Made by a program: the position numbers and the translations under genes. The notes below the pieces were generated by a model that was not told the origin of the DNA, searched no databases, and worked only from the letters and a program-made list of their open reading frames with translations. This document shows positions 62,322 to 64,000 of a stretch of 64,000 nt of DNA, one piece after another (position 1 is the stretch's first letter; every line of letters starts with the position of its first letter). Source of the DNA: Paraburkholderia sp. C35 (GTDB lineage Bacteria; Pseudomonadota; Gammaproteobacteria; Burkholderiales; Burkholderiaceae); assembly GCF_003121405.1 (NCBI RefSeq), contig NZ_QBUY01000046.1, forward strand, positions 1 to 64,000. Direction: 5' to 3'.

Positions 62322-62374
62322 ATCATCAGCCGCGGACAATCAGCGGCGGTTAGGGAGGAATGCCATCTCCACCA
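62313..62374 (-). promoter_or_regulatory. Fluoride riboswitch 6, leader of the Ehr-type operon
   Basis: Minus strand: GGAGATGGCATTCCTCC, CTAACCGCCGC, TGATTGTCC, GCGGCTGATGATGCCTAC. It lies 190 bases before the HyfC-like ATG. A -10-like TATACT is at 62392-62387. It lies behind the DUF190 gene at 62428-62799, whose transcription it does not control. Confidence 0.9.
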
Positions 62375-62427
62375 GACACGATTTTGAGTATAGGTGACAG
62401 GTTACGATCTGGACAGCCGTCCTCCTG

Positions 62428-62799
62428 TCAGTGCGCCCCTCTCTTGTGAAATAGCGAGAACTTCTTCGGATGGTGCTGCGGATCGTCTTCACCAAGCAGC
62501 CCAAATTCGATGGGCGAACGCGTATAAAACAGGTGCACGTGCTCGGCCCGAACAACATCGAGCAAACGCTGTGCCTCGTCGTCGGTAACGACGACGATAA
62601 TCTGCACGGGCTGGTCGGCGAGCCGGAGCATGTGCGCCGCGTGATGCGCCCCGGCATGGCCGATGCCCTCACTGCCGCTGATGACCGTAGCGCCGCGAAT
62701 GCCCAGCTCCTTCACCTCGTGCAGTAACCACTCACAGATCGTCCTGTGTCCGTGTCGCTTGTTCTGCTCCGTGTAGAACGTCAGTTGGAATCCGTTCAT
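62428..62799 (-). CDS. DUF190 family protein (PII-like), second copy
   Basis: A 123-residue protein: FQLTFYTEQNKRHGHRTICE, HEVKELGIRGATVISGSEGI, GHAGAHHAAHMLRLADQPVQ, IIVVVTDDEAQRLLDVVR. The region RGATVISGSEGIG is the DUF190 loop, corresponding to the nucleotide-binding loop of PII-like folds. It follows enolase on the minus strand, 151 bases behind it, so the two may be co-transcribed. DUF190 genes are commonly found with crcB, which supports a role in fluoride homeostasis. Confidence 0.75.
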   Translation of the reverse strand: MNGFQLTFYTEQNKRHGHRTICEWLLHEVKELGIRGATVISGSEGIGHAGAHHAAHMLRLADQPVQIIVVVTDDEAQRLLDVVRAEHVHLFYTRSPIEFGLLGEDDPQHHPKKFSLFHKRGAH

Positions 62800-62950
62800 G
62801 CGAATCTCCCTTGCCGACCGTCGGACCGACAGCGCTGTTCAAAGGCCGCCGTGCGAGGGTCCTGGCCTGCATTTATTCTAGGTCACTGCTCAGCCGCTAT
62901 GTAAATAGTGCAATGCAGCGGGCACTGTCTGCTGACGCCTGTCGCGCGAT

Positions 62951-64000
62951 CTACGTGCTCCATCTCAGAGTGCTGAACGCGTTGCGCCCGGCAAAGACAG
63001 CGGCTGCGCCGAGCATGTTCTCGATCTCGAGGAGCCGGTTATATTTCGCCACTCGCTCCCCGCGCGCCGGTGCCCCGGATTTGATCTGACCACAGTTCAG
63101 CGCCACAGCCAGATCCGCGATGCTCGTATCAGACGTCTCGCCGGAACGGTGCGATACAAGGCAGGTGTATCCGGCTGCCATGGCCATATGCGCCGTGTCC
63201 AGCGTTTCCGTGACGGTGCCAATCTGGTTCAGCTTGATCAGGATGCTGTTGCAGCATCCCTCCACTATCCCGCGCTTCAGAAACTTCCGGTTGGTCACGA
63301 AAAGGTCGTCGCCGACAATCTGCACGCGCGCGCCCAGCTCACGCGTGATAGCGGCAAACCCCGACCAGTCGCTGTCGGCGAGCGGATCCTCAAGTGAAAC
63401 GAGTGGATAGGCGTTCACCCAGGATTTCCAGTAGCCGATCATGTCTTGCGTCGATAGCGACAGCCTGTCGCGCGTCAGGCGATAAGCACCGTCTGTGAAG
63501 AACGAACTGGCCGCAGGATCGAGGCCGATTGCGATATCCTCGCCTGGCCGGTACCCCGCCCGCTCGATCGCACGGGTAAGGGCGTCCATCGCTGCCAGAT
63601 TAGACTTGAGCTGTGGCACGTAGCCGCCTTCGTCCCCTACATTAGTCGACGTCCCCATCTCCGCAAGGACGCCGCGCAGGGCATGATAGGTTTCCGCCCC
63701 GTAGCGATATGCCTCCCGGAAAGTCGGTGCACCCAGGGGGACAATCTTGAACTCCTGTATATCGGGACCATCTGCAGCATGCTTGCCGCCATTGAGCACG
63801 TTAAACATCGGTACTGGAAGCACGTGCGAGTCGGCGCCCCCGAGAAACTGGAACAGGGCAAGACGTTGATATTGAGCCGCAGCCCTGGCGCACGCCAGCG
63901 ATACGCCGAGTATGGCATTCGCGCCAAGCCGGCATTTGGAATCAGTACCGTCGAGCGCGATCAGTCGTTCGTCAAGCTGGCGCTGATCCAGCACGTCCTG
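62951..64000 (-). CDS. eno: Enolase, N-terminus beyond the window
   Basis: About 350 residues of enolase are visible; roughly the first 80-85 residues lie past the right edge. Landmarks include GANAILGVSLACARAAA, GTSTNVGDEGGYVPQL (proton-donor region), AIGLDPAASSFF, VSLEDPLADSDWSGF and VGDDLFVTNRKFLKRG (metal ligands), ILIKLNQIGT (general-base lysine) and VSHRSGETSDT. The reaction is 2-phosphoglycerate to phosphoenolpyruvate. Fluoride plus magnesium and phosphate blocks enolase, and eno is a known member of fluoride-riboswitch regulons. An island copy would be an extra enolase. A leader riboswitch may lie beyond 64000. Confidence 0.95.
   Translation of the reverse strand, partial: QDVLDQRQLDERLIALDGTDSKCRLGANAILGVSLACARAAAQYQRLALFQFLGGADSHVLPVPMFNVLNGGKHAADGPDIQEFKIVPLGAPTFREAYRYGAETYHALRGVLAEMGTSTNVGDEGGYVPQLKSNLAAMDALTRAIERAGYRPGEDIAIGLDPAASSFFTDGAYRLTRDRLSLSTQDMIGYWKSWVNAYPLVSLEDPLADSDWSGFAAITRELGARVQIVGDDLFVTNRKFLKRGIVEGCCNSILIKLNQIGTVTETLDTAHMAMAAGYTCLVSHRSGETSDTSIADLAVALNCGQIKSGAPARGERVAKYNRLLEIENMLGAAAVFAGRNAFSTLRWST

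Noticed and set aside
1..64000. CRISPR arrays, rRNA and tRNA genes
   Set aside because: No regularly spaced repeats, rRNA text or cloverleaf with a T-arm GGTTCGAATCC-like segment was found by reading both strands.

Overview
The window reads as a chromosome or chromid segment of a Burkholderiaceae bacterium (Burkholderia, Paraburkholderia or Caballeronia type). The evidence is the GC-rich coding, long four-base-overlap operons, CdiA/FHA-type adhesin debris and the protein families present; species cannot be named from sequence alone.

Layout. 1-9 kb is a graveyard of polymorphic-toxin/CDI genes: broken filamentous-haemagglutinin/CdiA fragments mixed with small secreted or membrane proteins that look like orphan immunity or accessory genes, including one frameshifted paralogue of an intact neighbour. 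9-18.3 kb holds a DUF1311-type secreted protein and then a tightly coupled eight-gene minus-strand operon (ArsR regulator, KAS III-like synthase, NAD-dependent epimerase, metallo-beta-lactamase-fold hydrolase, adenylate-forming ligase, ATP-grasp ligase, GNAT/FemAB-like acyltransferase, Rieske oxygenase). It looks like an uncharacterised small-molecule pathway, with an operator-like palindrome over the regulator's start codon. 18.3-19.7 kb is a second toxin/immunity remnant bounded by a 170-base element with near-perfect 33-base terminal inverted repeats.

19.7-21.6 kb is an AbiEii/AbiEi-type pair. 22-27.5 kb is a four-gene operon of three large tyrosine recombinases plus a small coiled-coil protein, the signature of GInt elements (ginABCD). 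27.6-38.4 kb is mixed: a possible small RNA, a lipocalin-like protein, a diguanylate cyclase next to a VpsR-like sigma-54 activator, phoU, a Nudix hydrolase and mgtC.

38.4-64 kb is the most striking part: a fluoride-response island. I find six copies of the fluoride (crcB-motif) riboswitch, four on the minus strand and two on the plus, each with a plausible promoter upstream of it. They precede (1) an uncharacterised operon with a Cys-rich repeat protein and a degenerate EAL protein, (2) the fluoride channel crcB, (3) an operon with a small membrane protein, two MutS-like ATPases, a cyclopropane fatty acid synthase and another small membrane protein, (4) a polytopic membrane protein plus a CNNM/CorC-type transporter, (5) a CLC-F fluoride/proton antiporter with DUF190, a small membrane protein and an MFS transporter, and (6) a six-gene energy-converting-hydrogenase-like complex. 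That complex's large subunit lacks both nickel-iron cysteine pairs, so it should be a hydrogenase-related (Ehr) complex and not a hydrogenase. Enolase, a classic fluoride-sensitive enzyme, runs off the right edge with a second DUF190 gene behind it, and a broken second crcB lies between riboswitches 3 and 4. The genes suggest a coordinated response: fluoride export, replacement of an inhibited enzyme, membrane remodelling, membrane energetics or ion transport, and nucleic-acid-related functions.
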